The translations under genes were made by a program, and so were the position numbers. Source: Flammeovirga pacifica (GTDB lineage: Bacteria; Bacteroidota; Bacteroidia; Cytophagales; Flammeovirgaceae). From it: a DNA stretch of 64,000 bases. The notes under the pieces are model-generated. The model had not been told where the DNA came from. It was given only the letters and a program-made list of their open reading frames with translations, and did not search any database. The stretch spans positions 1,090,565-1,154,564 of the forward strand of contig NZ_JRYR02000001.1 of the NCBI RefSeq assembly GCF_000807855.2. Direction: 5' to 3'. How positions within the stretch are numbered: the stretch's first letter is position 1; every line of letters starts with the position of its first letter. Below are positions 1-8,487 of this stretch, one piece after another.

Positions 1-1
1 A

Positions 2-46
2 TCTAAAAAATCAACAAAGAAGAAAACAGAAGTATTAGAAGCATAA
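2..46 (+). CDS. C-terminal tail of an upstream gene (partial)
   Basis: The window opens in a reading frame that encodes a short lysine-rich tail (SKKSTKKKTEVLEA) and stops at TAA, positions 44-46. Such basic tails are common at the ends of nucleic-acid-binding proteins, but 14 residues are too few to name the gene. It lies on the same strand as the AP2-domain gene that starts 42 bases later. It could also be chance open frame. Confidence 0.35.
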   Translation, partial: SKKSTKKKTEVLEA

Positions 47-88
47 ACATTACCTCGCTCTTCTCTTTGATTTAATTATTCATCTATC

Positions 89-661
89 ATGCTCATAAAA
101 ATACAACTAAAAAATTCTCCTAATCAGGTTATCGTAGACGATTATGTTTACGAGCATCTTAGCACCAATCCTTATTTACAAAGTATTGATTTCATCTATA
201 ATTTAAGAGAACATTCTTCGGGCAGGGCTGTATTTCAAAAATCATGGAGACAAACAAATGGTAAATACAAAACAGATACTATCTATTTACATAAATACAT
301 AGCAGAAAATTTCTTAGAAAAAAAAGATGATAAAAATGCCAGTCTAATCAGAATCATTAATGGCAATAGATTGGATTGCAGAATAAAGAATTTGACTTAT
401 GCGAATCGTTCTGAAATCAAGAGAAATACAAGATCTACTGTTAATAGAACGGGTTACATTGGAGTTTTAAAAGAGAAAAACAGATATAAAGCTGTTATTT
501 ACAAAGATAGAAAGCCCATTTTTATTGGTTCTTTCAAAAGTGCTGAAGAAGCTGCGTTAGCATACAATAAAAAATCAATGGAGCTGTTCGGTAAAACCAG
601 AAATTTGAATAAAATAAGGCCTGTCTCTACGGAAGAAACTAGTGAAGAGCTATCAAAATAA
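89..661 (+). CDS. AP2-domain protein with degenerate HNH-like N-terminal part
   Basis: A 190-residue protein. Residues about 70-125 resemble the HNH-3 part of homing-endonuclease-type proteins (LHKYIAENF, then IINGNRLDCRIKNLTYAN), but the expected histidine before INGN is replaced by arginine (LIRIINGN), so nuclease activity is doubtful. Residues about 138-175 form an AP2 DNA-binding domain (GYIGVLKEKNRYKAVIY, then IGSFKSAEEAALAYNKKS). HNH-AP2 proteins are usually mobile nucleases; this copy looks like a remnant or a domesticated DNA-binding protein. It stands alone, upstream of a shared terminator. The family call is good; the role is unknown. Confidence 0.75.
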   Translation: MLIKIQLKNSPNQVIVDDYVYEHLSTNPYLQSIDFIYNLREHSSGRAVFQKSWRQTNGKYKTDTIYLHKYIAENFLEKKDDKNASLIRIINGNRLDCRIKNLTYANRSEIKRNTRSTVNRTGYIGVLKEKNRYKAVIYKDRKPIFIGSFKSAEEAALAYNKKSMELFGKTRNLNKIRPVSTEETSEELSK

Positions 662-687
662 ATATACCTTACTAACTACTACTCTAT

Positions 688-716
688 AGAGAAGTCAATT
701 TGACTTCTCTTTTTTT
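688..716. terminator. Bidirectional rho-independent terminator
   Basis: A 10-bp perfect stem (688-697 with 701-710, arm AGAGAAGTCA) with a 3-base loop is followed by a T run on the + strand. It lies between the convergent AP2 gene and the SpoIIE phosphatase gene and can serve both. Confidence 0.8.
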
Positions 717-2736
717 ATGCTGTAAATCCTATTACCATTACATCATCTACTTGTTCTTCATCACCTTTCCAAGCTTGGAATTGGGTAGATAGAAACTGTT
801 TTTGATCTTTAACAGGTAATTGATAACATGCTTCCAATATTTTCCTAAAGTTAGGGCTCTTCAATTTTTTACCTTTAGGGCCTCCAAATTGATCTGCATA
901 ACCATCAGAATAAAGATAAAACATCTTAGATTTATCAAAATCATGTATGTGTGTTGTCACTTGAGAAAAAGAATAAACACCTCCCACACCTCTTTGTGCA
1001 CTCTTGACAATTTGATGCCCTTCTGCATCCACAATAGTCATACTCATACCTGCTCCGGAGAATTTAATGATATTCTTTTTTGTATCAATAAGACAAATGG
1101 CAATTTCCATCCCATCTGTATTCCCAGACTTTTTCTGTCTAAGCATACTTGACAACCTTGCATGAAGTTCTTCTAATATCTCAGATGGCTCAAATATTTT
1201 CTGAGAATCTACGATATATTCTAATGCAGTCTCTCCAACCATACTCATAAATCCGCCAGGTACTCCATGTCCGGTACAATCGGCTGCAATTAATATCCCT
1301 TGGTTTAAAGAAACTTGTTTGAACCAGTAAAAATCTCCTGATACGATATCCCTGGGGTTAAATAACACAAAAGAGTTAGGTATTAATTGTTTTACATAAG
1401 ACCAATTAGGCAGAATTGCACTTTGAATCCCTTTAGCGTAATTGATTGAATCCATCATATCTTGAGATTTCTCTTTTAATAGAGTATTTATTCTATTTAT
1501 CTCAATGGATTGCATTTCTAACTCACTCTTTTGATGTTTTAATTTACTATTTACTACTTTTTTATTTTTGTTTTCTACAAATAAGAAATAGACAAATAGT
1601 GCTAAAGTAAAGATGAGGATAATAGCGAATATCAAGATAATAGTTTGACGTTCTAAAATGATTTCATTTATCTCTTTATCTTTCTTAAGTATTTCGTTCT
1701 CTTTTGTTCTTTGTTCAACGAGGTATCGTACATTCATTTCAGCTAATTTCATTCTCACCTCTTCGTTGAAAACAGAGTCTTTATATAATTCGATTTGATC
1801 GTCGTATTCTAATGCTTTTCTGAAACGTCCTCTAAGCCTTTCAATATTTTTCAACTCTATAAAAGCATTTAAAGCCATATGTTTTAAACCTGAGTTCACA
1901 CAAATAGCAGCCGCTTTTTTTCCATAAAAATTGGCTTTCTCAAAATTTCCTTTTTCTCTATGAATTACAGCAATATCTGTAAGTGTAGATACCATATTAT
2001 CGGCATCATGAAGGTTTTGTTCATTTAATAGTAAAGACGACTGAAGATATTGTAAGGCTTTTTCTATGTGCCCCATTTCTAGATAAACTTTCCCAATGTC
2101 AGCATACGAGACGATCTGACCATATTTATCATCTGATTCTTCTCTAATTAACAATGCTTTTTTAAAGTAACTAACAGCGTTATTAAATAATTTAGAACCT
2201 TGATATACTCTACCGTAATTTGTATCTATATAAGCAAGAATTCTATCATCATTTAATTGATTTGCAATTACTTCTGCCAATTCAAGATGTATAGTTGCTT
2301 CGTCATAATGTTCTTGATATATATTGACACTTGCAATATTTATATGAGCATAAGCTTGATCTTCTAATGAATTTATGCCTTCAGATTTCTCTAGAGCCAA
2401 CATAAATAATTGCATTGCTCTTTGATACTCTCCTTTGTTTCTTAATGCTATACCTTGGTAAGAGATCCCTCTGATTTCAAAAAAGTCCAAATCCGCTCTT
2501 TTACTTAGATCCTCTGAAATTTTAGCATATAAATAGGCATTATCTGGAGATACATTTCTGTTTAGCCATGATAATTCTAAGGCAGCACTTATTCTTAAAG
2601 AATCAGAAATCTCCTGCTTTTCAAATATTCTCATTAAGCTATCAAATTTAGGTACTTGATAAGTTTTCTGAGGATAGCAAAATGTAAAAGCTGTAGGCAG
2701 AAAAATCAGTAAAAAAAATAGTCGTATGTTAGACAT
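715..2736 (-). CDS. TPR-repeat membrane protein with SpoIIE/PP2C-type serine phosphatase domain
   Basis: A 673-residue signalling protein. It has an N-terminal signal peptide (about 1-22), tetratricopeptide repeats over about 45-330 expected to be periplasmic, one transmembrane helix near 365-387, a short coiled coil, and a C-terminal SpoIIE-type PP2C phosphatase (about 460-673). Metal-binding motifs are intact: SGDFYWF, ADCTGHGVPGG, YSDGYADQFGG and QVDDVMVIGF. Family members dephosphorylate serine or threonine on partner proteins such as anti-anti-sigma factors; the substrate here is unknown. A second protein of the same plan lies at 35639-37810. No sigma-regulator partner gene is adjacent. 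Confidence 0.9.
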   Translation of the reverse strand: MSNIRLFFLLIFLPTAFTFCYPQKTYQVPKFDSLMRIFEKQEISDSLRISAALELSWLNRNVSPDNAYLYAKISEDLSKRADLDFFEIRGISYQGIALRNKGEYQRAMQLFMLALEKSEGINSLEDQAYAHINIASVNIYQEHYDEATIHLELAEVIANQLNDDRILAYIDTNYGRVYQGSKLFNNAVSYFKKALLIREESDDKYGQIVSYADIGKVYLEMGHIEKALQYLQSSLLLNEQNLHDADNMVSTLTDIAVIHREKGNFEKANFYGKKAAAICVNSGLKHMALNAFIELKNIERLRGRFRKALEYDDQIELYKDSVFNEEVRMKLAEMNVRYLVEQRTKENEILKKDKEINEIILERQTIILIFAIILIFTLALFVYFLFVENKNKKVVNSKLKHQKSELEMQSIEINRINTLLKEKSQDMMDSINYAKGIQSAILPNWSYVKQLIPNSFVLFNPRDIVSGDFYWFKQVSLNQGILIAADCTGHGVPGGFMSMVGETALEYIVDSQKIFEPSEILEELHARLSSMLRQKKSGNTDGMEIAICLIDTKKNIIKFSGAGMSMTIVDAEGHQIVKSAQRGVGGVYSFSQVTTHIHDFDKSKMFYLYSDGYADQFGGPKGKKLKSPNFRKILEACYQLPVKDQKQFLSTQFQAWKGDEEQVDDVMVIGFTA

Positions 2737-2773
2737 GTAAAAAATGATAGATCTTTTGGAGTTAAAAAAAGCT

Positions 2774-2810
2774 TTATAAAAAAAGCTAGTCCAATATATG
2801 AACTAGCTTC
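2774..2810 (-). terminator. Terminator of the transketolase gene
   Basis: An 8-bp stem AAGCTAGT/ACTAGCTT (2783-2790 with 2802-2809) is followed on the minus strand by a T-rich run, 25 bases past the transketolase stop codon. Confidence 0.7.
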
Positions 2811-2833
2811 AATTATTTCAATAAAAAGGGTAT

Positions 2834-3787
2834 TTATCCTTTTCTTTCAATTGCTTTCTTTGCTGCTTTTACAATATCCTTAGCAGTCAAACCGTATTTC
2901 TCCATCAATTGAGCTGGAGTTCCACTTTCACCAAATGTGTCATTTACTGCAACAAATTCTTGAGGCACTAAATGATTTCTTGTTAATGATGAAGCTACAG
3001 ACTCTCCTAAGCCACCAGCAATTTGATGCTCTTCTGCAGAGACAACACAACCTGTTTTCTTCACTGATTTAAGAATTGCTTCTTCATCCAATGGTTTAAT
3101 GGTGTGAATGTTGATGATTTCTGCTGAAATACCTTCTGCTTCTAAAGCTTCTCCAGCTTGAATTGCTTCCCATACTAAATGACCTGTAGCAACAATTGTT
3201 ACATCTGTACCTTCATTTAACATGATTGCTTTTCCGATTTCGAATTCACCTTCTGGCATAAATACTGGAATCGAAGGACGACCAAATCTTAAATAAACTG
3301 GACCGTCATGCTTTGCAGCTGCGATTGTTGCTGCTTTTGTTTGATTGTAATCACATGTATTGATTACAGTCATATGAGGCAACATTTTCATCATCCCGAT
3401 ATCTTCCAATACCTGGTGAGTAGCACCATCTTCTCCTAGTGTCAAACCAGAGTGAGAAGCAGCGATTTTTACATTCTTCTTAGAATAAGCAATAGACTGA
3501 CGAATTTGATCATATACTCTAGAAGTAGAGAAGTTCGCAAATGTCCCTGTAAATGGAATTTTACCTCCAATAGTCATACCTGCAGCTACATTTATCATGT
3601 TAGCTTCAGCGATACCCATTTGAAAGAATCTCTCTGGGAAATCGTTTTTAAATGCGTCCATTTTTAGAGAACCTGTTAAGTCAGCACAAAGTGCTACTAC
3701 GTCCTCGTTCATTTTTCCAAGTTCATGTAAACCCGCACCAAATCCTGAGCGAGTATCCTTTTTCTCTGTGTATGTGTACTTCTTCAT
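2834..3787 (-). CDS. Transketolase C-terminal subunit (split transketolase)
   Basis: A 317-residue protein covering the pyrimidine-binding and C-terminal domains of transketolase. It shows the ALCADLTGS region, FFQMGIAEANMINVAAGM (the catalytic glutamate that activates thiamine diphosphate), the HSGLTLGEDGATHQ loop, and a C-terminal domain ending in the EHQIAGGLGE region. Split transketolases need a separate N-terminal subunit; that gene is not next door, which is unusual because the halves are normally adjacent. The ATG at 3787 is chosen: the longer frame begins with TTG at 3820, only about 14 bases downstream of a good promoter, and adds residues unlike the family. Confidence 0.88.
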   Translation of the reverse strand: MKKYTYTEKKDTRSGFGAGLHELGKMNEDVVALCADLTGSLKMDAFKNDFPERFFQMGIAEANMINVAAGMTIGGKIPFTGTFANFSTSRVYDQIRQSIAYSKKNVKIAASHSGLTLGEDGATHQVLEDIGMMKMLPHMTVINTCDYNQTKAATIAAAKHDGPVYLRFGRPSIPVFMPEGEFEIGKAIMLNEGTDVTIVATGHLVWEAIQAGEALEAEGISAEIINIHTIKPLDEEAILKSVKKTGCVVSAEEHQIAGGLGESVASSLTRNHLVPQEFVAVNDTFGESGTPAQLMEKYGLTAKDIVKAAKKAIERKG

Positions 3788-3833
3788 TTGTGTATTTGAA
3801 GTAAAAAATGATTCTTTCAAATAAATTCGGTTA

Positions 3834-3864
3834 CAAATCTAAGGTTTGTCTTGATGTTGACAAA
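3834..3864 (-). promoter_or_regulatory. Bacteroidota-type promoter for the transketolase gene
   Basis: On the minus strand TTTG (3864-3861) is followed after 19 bases by TAGATTTG (3841-3834), an exact TTTG-N19-TAnnTTTG housekeeping promoter. The expected start of transcription, near 3829, gives a leader of about 40 bases to the ATG at 3787. The site lies inside the 5' extension of the opposing GSCFA frame, which argues against that extension being coding. Confidence 0.75.
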
Positions 3865-3900
3865 ATTATTTCACCAACAAAACCGTATATTGTCAAAATG

Positions 3901-4887
3901 ATGTATAATGAAACATTCAGAACCCCTATAAAGGCACCTATTTATGAGAAAAAGATCAATTATAAATCAAAAATTTTAAGTATTGGATCTTGTTTTTCTT
4001 CCAACATTGGTGAAAAATTAAAAGAATACAGGTTTAATATCCTATCAAATCCTTTTGGAACTCTATTTAATCCTATCAGTATTCATCAAAACTTACGCTC
4101 CGCTTTACATACTTCTTCTTTAAATAATGACCACATAATTTCAGAAAATAATTTTGTAAAAAGCTTAGATTATCATTCGGACATCACCTCTGAAAGCACG
4201 GAAAATTTTCATCAATCTATCTTAGAAAAAAACTTGTTAGTCAAAAATCAAATGGACGATTTAGACTTCTTACTCATTACTTGGGGGTCATCATTTGTTT
4301 TTGAATACAATAAGACCAAAAAGATAGTCGCGAACTGTCATAAATTACCATCAAAAGAATTTACTCAAAGATTATTATCTCCAGAGGAAATTGTTCTTTC
4401 CTTTGATGAATTATTATCCTTTTTACCTAAAAAGACTACTATACTTTTAACTGTTTCCCCTATTCGACATTTTAGAAATGGCTTAACAGAAAATAATCTA
4501 AGTAAATCTATTTTGAGATATACAAGTCATATCCTAGAACAAAAATATAGTAATGTAAGTTACTTTCCCTCTTTTGAAATCATGACTGATGAATTAAGGG
4601 ATTATAGATTTTACAAGGAAGATATGGTACATCCTACTGACCAAGCTATTCTGTACATATGGGATTATGTAAAAAATAGTTTATTTAATGATTCAACAAA
4701 ATCTGTTATGGAAAAATGGGATAAAGTACTAAGAGGTGTCAGACATAAGCCTATCAACCCCGATTCGGAGGCTCATCAAAACTTTTTGAAGAAAATGATC
4801 ACTCTATGTGAATCTATTAATGAAATTGAAAAAGACGATTTAATTTTAAGTTTAAAAGAACAAATTGTAACGCCTAAATCACATTAA
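3901..4887 (+). CDS. GSCFA domain-containing protein
   Basis: A 328-residue protein with the family signature ILSIGSCFSSNIGEKL about 20 residues from the start, followed by the conserved SNPFGTLFNP stretch. GSCFA proteins are SGNH-hydrolase-like and widespread in Bacteroidota; their substrate is not established. Downstream motifs typical of the family include WGSSFVFEY, TVSPIRHFRNGL and EDMVHPTDQA (a plausible catalytic D-x-x-H near the C-terminus). An upstream ATG exists at 3808, but those 31 codons overlap the opposing transketolase promoter and lack family similarity. I chose the ATG at 3901, just before FRTPIKAP; the ATG at 3898 is equally possible. Confidence 0.85.
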   Translation: MYNETFRTPIKAPIYEKKINYKSKILSIGSCFSSNIGEKLKEYRFNILSNPFGTLFNPISIHQNLRSALHTSSLNNDHIISENNFVKSLDYHSDITSESTENFHQSILEKNLLVKNQMDDLDFLLITWGSSFVFEYNKTKKIVANCHKLPSKEFTQRLLSPEEIVLSFDELLSFLPKKTTILLTVSPIRHFRNGLTENNLSKSILRYTSHILEQKYSNVSYFPSFEIMTDELRDYRFYKEDMVHPTDQAILYIWDYVKNSLFNDSTKSVMEKWDKVLRGVRHKPINPDSEAHQNFLKKMITLCESINEIEKDDLILSLKEQIVTPKSH

Positions 4888-4987
4888 GAATCATTTAGTG
4901 AATAAAAAGAAGATAACTATTATATAATTATGTTTTTGTGAATACATAAATCAAATTGTGAATCGTAAGTAAAATACAACATTAAAA

Positions 4988-6667
4988 ATGAAAAAAATAT
5001 TATTCACCTTTTCTTTATTTTTTAGTATAGTTTGTGCTTCACATGCACAATTTACTGAGGATAAACCCAAATTAGTAGTAGGCATTATTGTCGACCAAAT
5101 GAAGTACGATTACATCTCTAGATATTGGGATAATTTCGGAGATGATGGCTTCAAAAAATTAGTCAATGAAGGATATTTTGTAAGAAACGGGCAATATAAT
5201 TATGCTCCAACGGTAACGGGTCCCGGGCATGCTTCTGTTTATTCTGGTACTTCTCCTGCTTATCATTCAATTGTTCAAAATCATTTTTATGATCGTGAAA
5301 AAGGAAAATCTGTATACTGTGTAGATGATGAAAGATATGAAACAGTGGGTGCAGAAGGGAATTATGGTAAAAAATCTCCATATCGTTTAGCTGTTACTAA
5401 TTTATCTGATGAATTAAAATGGGCTAGTAACTTTAGATCTAAAGTAGTTACTGTGTCAATAAAAGACCGCTCTGCTGTTTTACCTGCTGGTCACAAAGCT
5501 GATGGTGCTTATTGGTTAGATGACAAATCAGGTAACTGGATTACTTCATCTTTCTATATGAAAGAACTTCCTGAGTGGTTAAGTGAAATGAACTCAGCAA
5601 AAAAACGTCCTATTGATGAGTACATGAAAGGTAAATGGGAATTATCTTTACCTATCGAAAAATATACTGCATCCATGCCGGATGACAATGCATATGAATC
5701 ATTAATGCCAGGTAAAAAGACGCCTACATTTCCTTATGATTTGAAGAAAATGTTAGCTGCTGATAGAGTTCGACAAAAATCAGGAAAGAAATATGATTTA
5801 CTAAAATCAACTCCTTATGGCAATACTGTTGTTACTGAAATGGCAATGAAGATTGTAGATAACGAAAACATGGGTCAAGACAATTTCACTGACTTATTAG
5901 GCGTCTCATATTCATCAACAGATTACGCAGGACATGCTTTTGGACCTCAAGCCATTGAAGTTGAAGATATGTACATCAAATTAGACCAAGAAATTGCCAC
6001 TTTAATTAATCACTTAGATCAAAAAGTTGGTAAAGGTAAATATGTAATTTTCTTAACTGCTGATCATGCTGGTGCTCAAAATACTAATTTCATGAAGAAT
6101 GAAATGAATTTTGAAGTTGAAAACATCAAAAGTAAAGACGACAGTAAAGTGATTACCGATTACTTAGTTAAAAAATATGGCGAAGGAAAATGGATAGTTA
6201 GTTTCTATTCTGGAAGTACTTATCTAAATAGAGATCTAATTAAGGAAAAAGGGTTAGACCTAGAAGAGGTACAACTTGCTGCAGCTGAAGCACTAATGAC
6301 AATGCCACAGTATGCAAATGCTATTATTGGTAAAGACTTAGAAAGAAATGAGTATACATTAGGATACAAAGGATTGATTTATAACGGATTCAACCCTCAC
6401 TATTCACCAGATGTTACAGGCGTTTTAAAATCTCATTTCATGGATTACAAAAAAACGGGTACTTCTCACTTTTCACCATTTAAATATGATACTCATGTAC
6501 CGATCATGTTTTATGGTTGGAAAATTGAACATGGATATACTCATGCACCTCATACAGTGACTGAGATTGCTCCAACAATTTGTTCATTCTTAAATATGAC
6601 TTACCCTTCTGGATGTTATAGCGATCCTATCCTATTACCATTAGAAGATGATGACGATAATGACTAA
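4988..6667 (+). CDS. pafA: PafA-type alkaline phosphatase (secreted)
   Basis: A 559-residue alkaline-phosphatase-superfamily enzyme that should release phosphate from phosphomonoesters in the periplasm. A signal peptide is clear (residues 1-20, ending SHA before Q21). The metal ligand Asp36 lies in VGIIVDQMKYD and the nucleophile Thr77 in PTVTGPGHAS, as in Elizabethkingia PafA, where the equivalents are D38 and T79. Further metal-site motifs are SSTDYAGHAFGP and FLTADHAGAQN, and a late histidine occurs in KTGTSHFSPF. PafA enzymes are expressed without phosphate starvation and are product-tolerant; I see no Pho-box-like repeat upstream. The C-terminus ends in an acidic run of Asp and Glu. It is monocistronic. 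Confidence 0.9.
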   Translation: MKKILFTFSLFFSIVCASHAQFTEDKPKLVVGIIVDQMKYDYISRYWDNFGDDGFKKLVNEGYFVRNGQYNYAPTVTGPGHASVYSGTSPAYHSIVQNHFYDREKGKSVYCVDDERYETVGAEGNYGKKSPYRLAVTNLSDELKWASNFRSKVVTVSIKDRSAVLPAGHKADGAYWLDDKSGNWITSSFYMKELPEWLSEMNSAKKRPIDEYMKGKWELSLPIEKYTASMPDDNAYESLMPGKKTPTFPYDLKKMLAADRVRQKSGKKYDLLKSTPYGNTVVTEMAMKIVDNENMGQDNFTDLLGVSYSSTDYAGHAFGPQAIEVEDMYIKLDQEIATLINHLDQKVGKGKYVIFLTADHAGAQNTNFMKNEMNFEVENIKSKDDSKVITDYLVKKYGEGKWIVSFYSGSTYLNRDLIKEKGLDLEEVQLAAAEALMTMPQYANAIIGKDLERNEYTLGYKGLIYNGFNPHYSPDVTGVLKSHFMDYKKTGTSHFSPFKYDTHVPIMFYGWKIEHGYTHAPHTVTEIAPTICSFLNMTYPSGCYSDPILLPLEDDDDND

Positions 6668-6684
6668 ATAATTAGTCAATAAAA

Positions 6685-6726
6685 AAGTGGTGATTTCAGT
6701 TATACTAGAAATCACCACTTTTTTTA
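6685..6726. terminator. Bidirectional terminator between pafA and glpD
   Basis: A 13-bp perfect stem (6685-6697 with 6708-6720) carries T runs on both strands and separates the two convergent genes. Confidence 0.85.
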
Positions 6727-6743
6727 TGCTATACCATTTAGGG

Positions 6744-8297
6744 TTAACACAAATAATTATCGACCAAAGCTTTAAATTCATCAATTTGATTATCTACCCA
6801 ACCCTCTTCTTTCTCTAATAAATCAGAAATATAAACTGCTACCTCTGGTGCAGCTTCTAAACTGGATTTAGCATCAAAAAGTAAACTTCTAGTTCTTCTT
6901 GATAAGATATCTTCAACAGTTCTTGCTTGTTCATTGATAACGCCCCAATGTACTTCTGCCCATCTATATGGAAGCTTTTCATGTATTGGTTTTCCTAACT
7001 CAGGTTTTTCAGCGATCAACTCCTCAATTTTATGAAGATCATTACCATATACACTTCTAACATCTAGACGATCAACTCCTTTTTTATAACCATGTAATAA
7101 AACATCTCTAGTGATGCACTTCACTCCTATATCTTCGTTCTTTTTCTCCATAAAATCAACAACATCTTCCGCCATTTGACGATATGTAGTCCACTTTCCT
7201 CCAACAACAGTAATTAAACCAGATAAGCTTTTCACAATTTTATGAGATCTTGATATCTTTTTTGTATCCTGATCTGTCGATTTCATAAGGGGTCTAAGAC
7301 CAGCAAACACCGCCTTAACATCTTCCCTTTTAGGTTCCTTATGTAAATATTTTTTAGCTGTTTTTAGAATAAACTCGATTTCTTCTTCTAAAGCAATTGG
7401 CTCTGAAGACACTTCATCCATAGGAGTATCTGTAGTACCCACTACAATTTTATCGTACCAAGGCACTGCGAAAAGTACACGACCATCATCCGTTCTTGGA
7501 ACCATAATCGAAGAGCTACCTTTTAAAAATTCTTTATCTAAAATAATGTGTACTCCTTGTGAAGGAGAAACTGTTGGTACAGCATCTACATTATCCATCT
7601 TTAAAATCTGATCAACAAAAACACCAGTAGCATTTATTACATTGTCTGCTTTTATATCAATTATTTCATTTGATTCTTGATCTTGAACCGTTACTCCGAT
7701 TATATTTCCTTCATCCTTGAGTAGTTCAGTCACTTTCATGTAATTAATAATATCACCCTCGTAATCATTAATTGTTTGCATCAAAGTGATTGCTAATCGA
7801 GCATCGTCAAATTGACCATCATAATATCTCACTCCCCCCATTAACCCTTCTTCATTTAAATTAGGAATTAACTTTAAAGTTTCTTCTTTTGATATCATTT
7901 CTGATGGACCTAATCCTAATTTCCCTGCCATGACATCGTACACTTTCAAACCAGTTGTGTAAACAGGAGCATCCCACCAATCATAAACAGGTACTATAAA
8001 TTTTTGATCATGAACAAGATGAGGTGCATTTTCTTTCATCAAACCTCTCTCTCTCAAAGCCTCTCTCACCATGCTAACATCACCTTGCTTTAAATATCGA
8101 ACACCTCCATGAGCTAATTTTGTACTTCTACTAGATGTTCCTTTTGCAAAATCTAATCCTTCAACAAGTAATGTTTTATATCCTCTAAGAGTCGCATCTA
8201 ATGCTGTTCCTAGACCTGTAGCCCCACCACCAATTACAATCACATCATATTTTTCAGTATTCTTTATCTGTTCTATTATCTTTATTCTTTTTTCCAT
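6744..8297 (-). CDS. glpD: FAD-dependent glycerol-3-phosphate dehydrogenase
   Basis: A 517-residue aerobic GlpD that oxidises sn-glycerol 3-phosphate to dihydroxyacetone phosphate at the inner face of the membrane and passes electrons to quinones. The FAD-binding Rossmann motif VIGGGATGLGTALDA lies near residues 21-35. It is followed by the GlpD signature GTSSRSTKLAHGGVRYL. Substrate-site stretches VPRTDDGRVLFAVPWYDKIVVGTTDT and GLRPLM are present, and TVVGGKWTTYR closes the FAD site. The length is normal. No glpK or glpF is adjacent, so the gene is uncoupled from glycerol uptake here. Confidence 0.95.
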   Translation of the reverse strand: MEKRIKIIEQIKNTEKYDVIVIGGGATGLGTALDATLRGYKTLLVEGLDFAKGTSSRSTKLAHGGVRYLKQGDVSMVREALRERGLMKENAPHLVHDQKFIVPVYDWWDAPVYTTGLKVYDVMAGKLGLGPSEMISKEETLKLIPNLNEEGLMGGVRYYDGQFDDARLAITLMQTINDYEGDIINYMKVTELLKDEGNIIGVTVQDQESNEIIDIKADNVINATGVFVDQILKMDNVDAVPTVSPSQGVHIILDKEFLKGSSSIMVPRTDDGRVLFAVPWYDKIVVGTTDTPMDEVSSEPIALEEEIEFILKTAKKYLHKEPKREDVKAVFAGLRPLMKSTDQDTKKISRSHKIVKSLSGLITVVGGKWTTYRQMAEDVVDFMEKKNEDIGVKCITRDVLLHGYKKGVDRLDVRSVYGNDLHKIEELIAEKPELGKPIHEKLPYRWAEVHWGVINEQARTVEDILSRRTRSLLFDAKSSLEAAPEVAVYISDLLEKEEGWVDNQIDEFKALVDNYLC

Positions 8298-8487
8298 ATG
8301 TCTTTATTTATTAAGATTCTCACTATAATTTAATAAGAAACGTTAAGTATGACATATTTTTTTCTAATTTTAAAACAAATTCAACTGATTTTTAGTAGTG
8401 ATCGTAAGATATCGACTATTTTGAGGTTATTTTTCAAAATTAACTCTTATCATTTTTTTCATTACACTCTTCACTTTCTACAAAATT

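Noticed and set aside
3808-3900. 5' extension of the GSCFA frame
   Set aside because: It overlaps the opposing transketolase promoter and first codons and has no family similarity; the start at 3901 fits the family.
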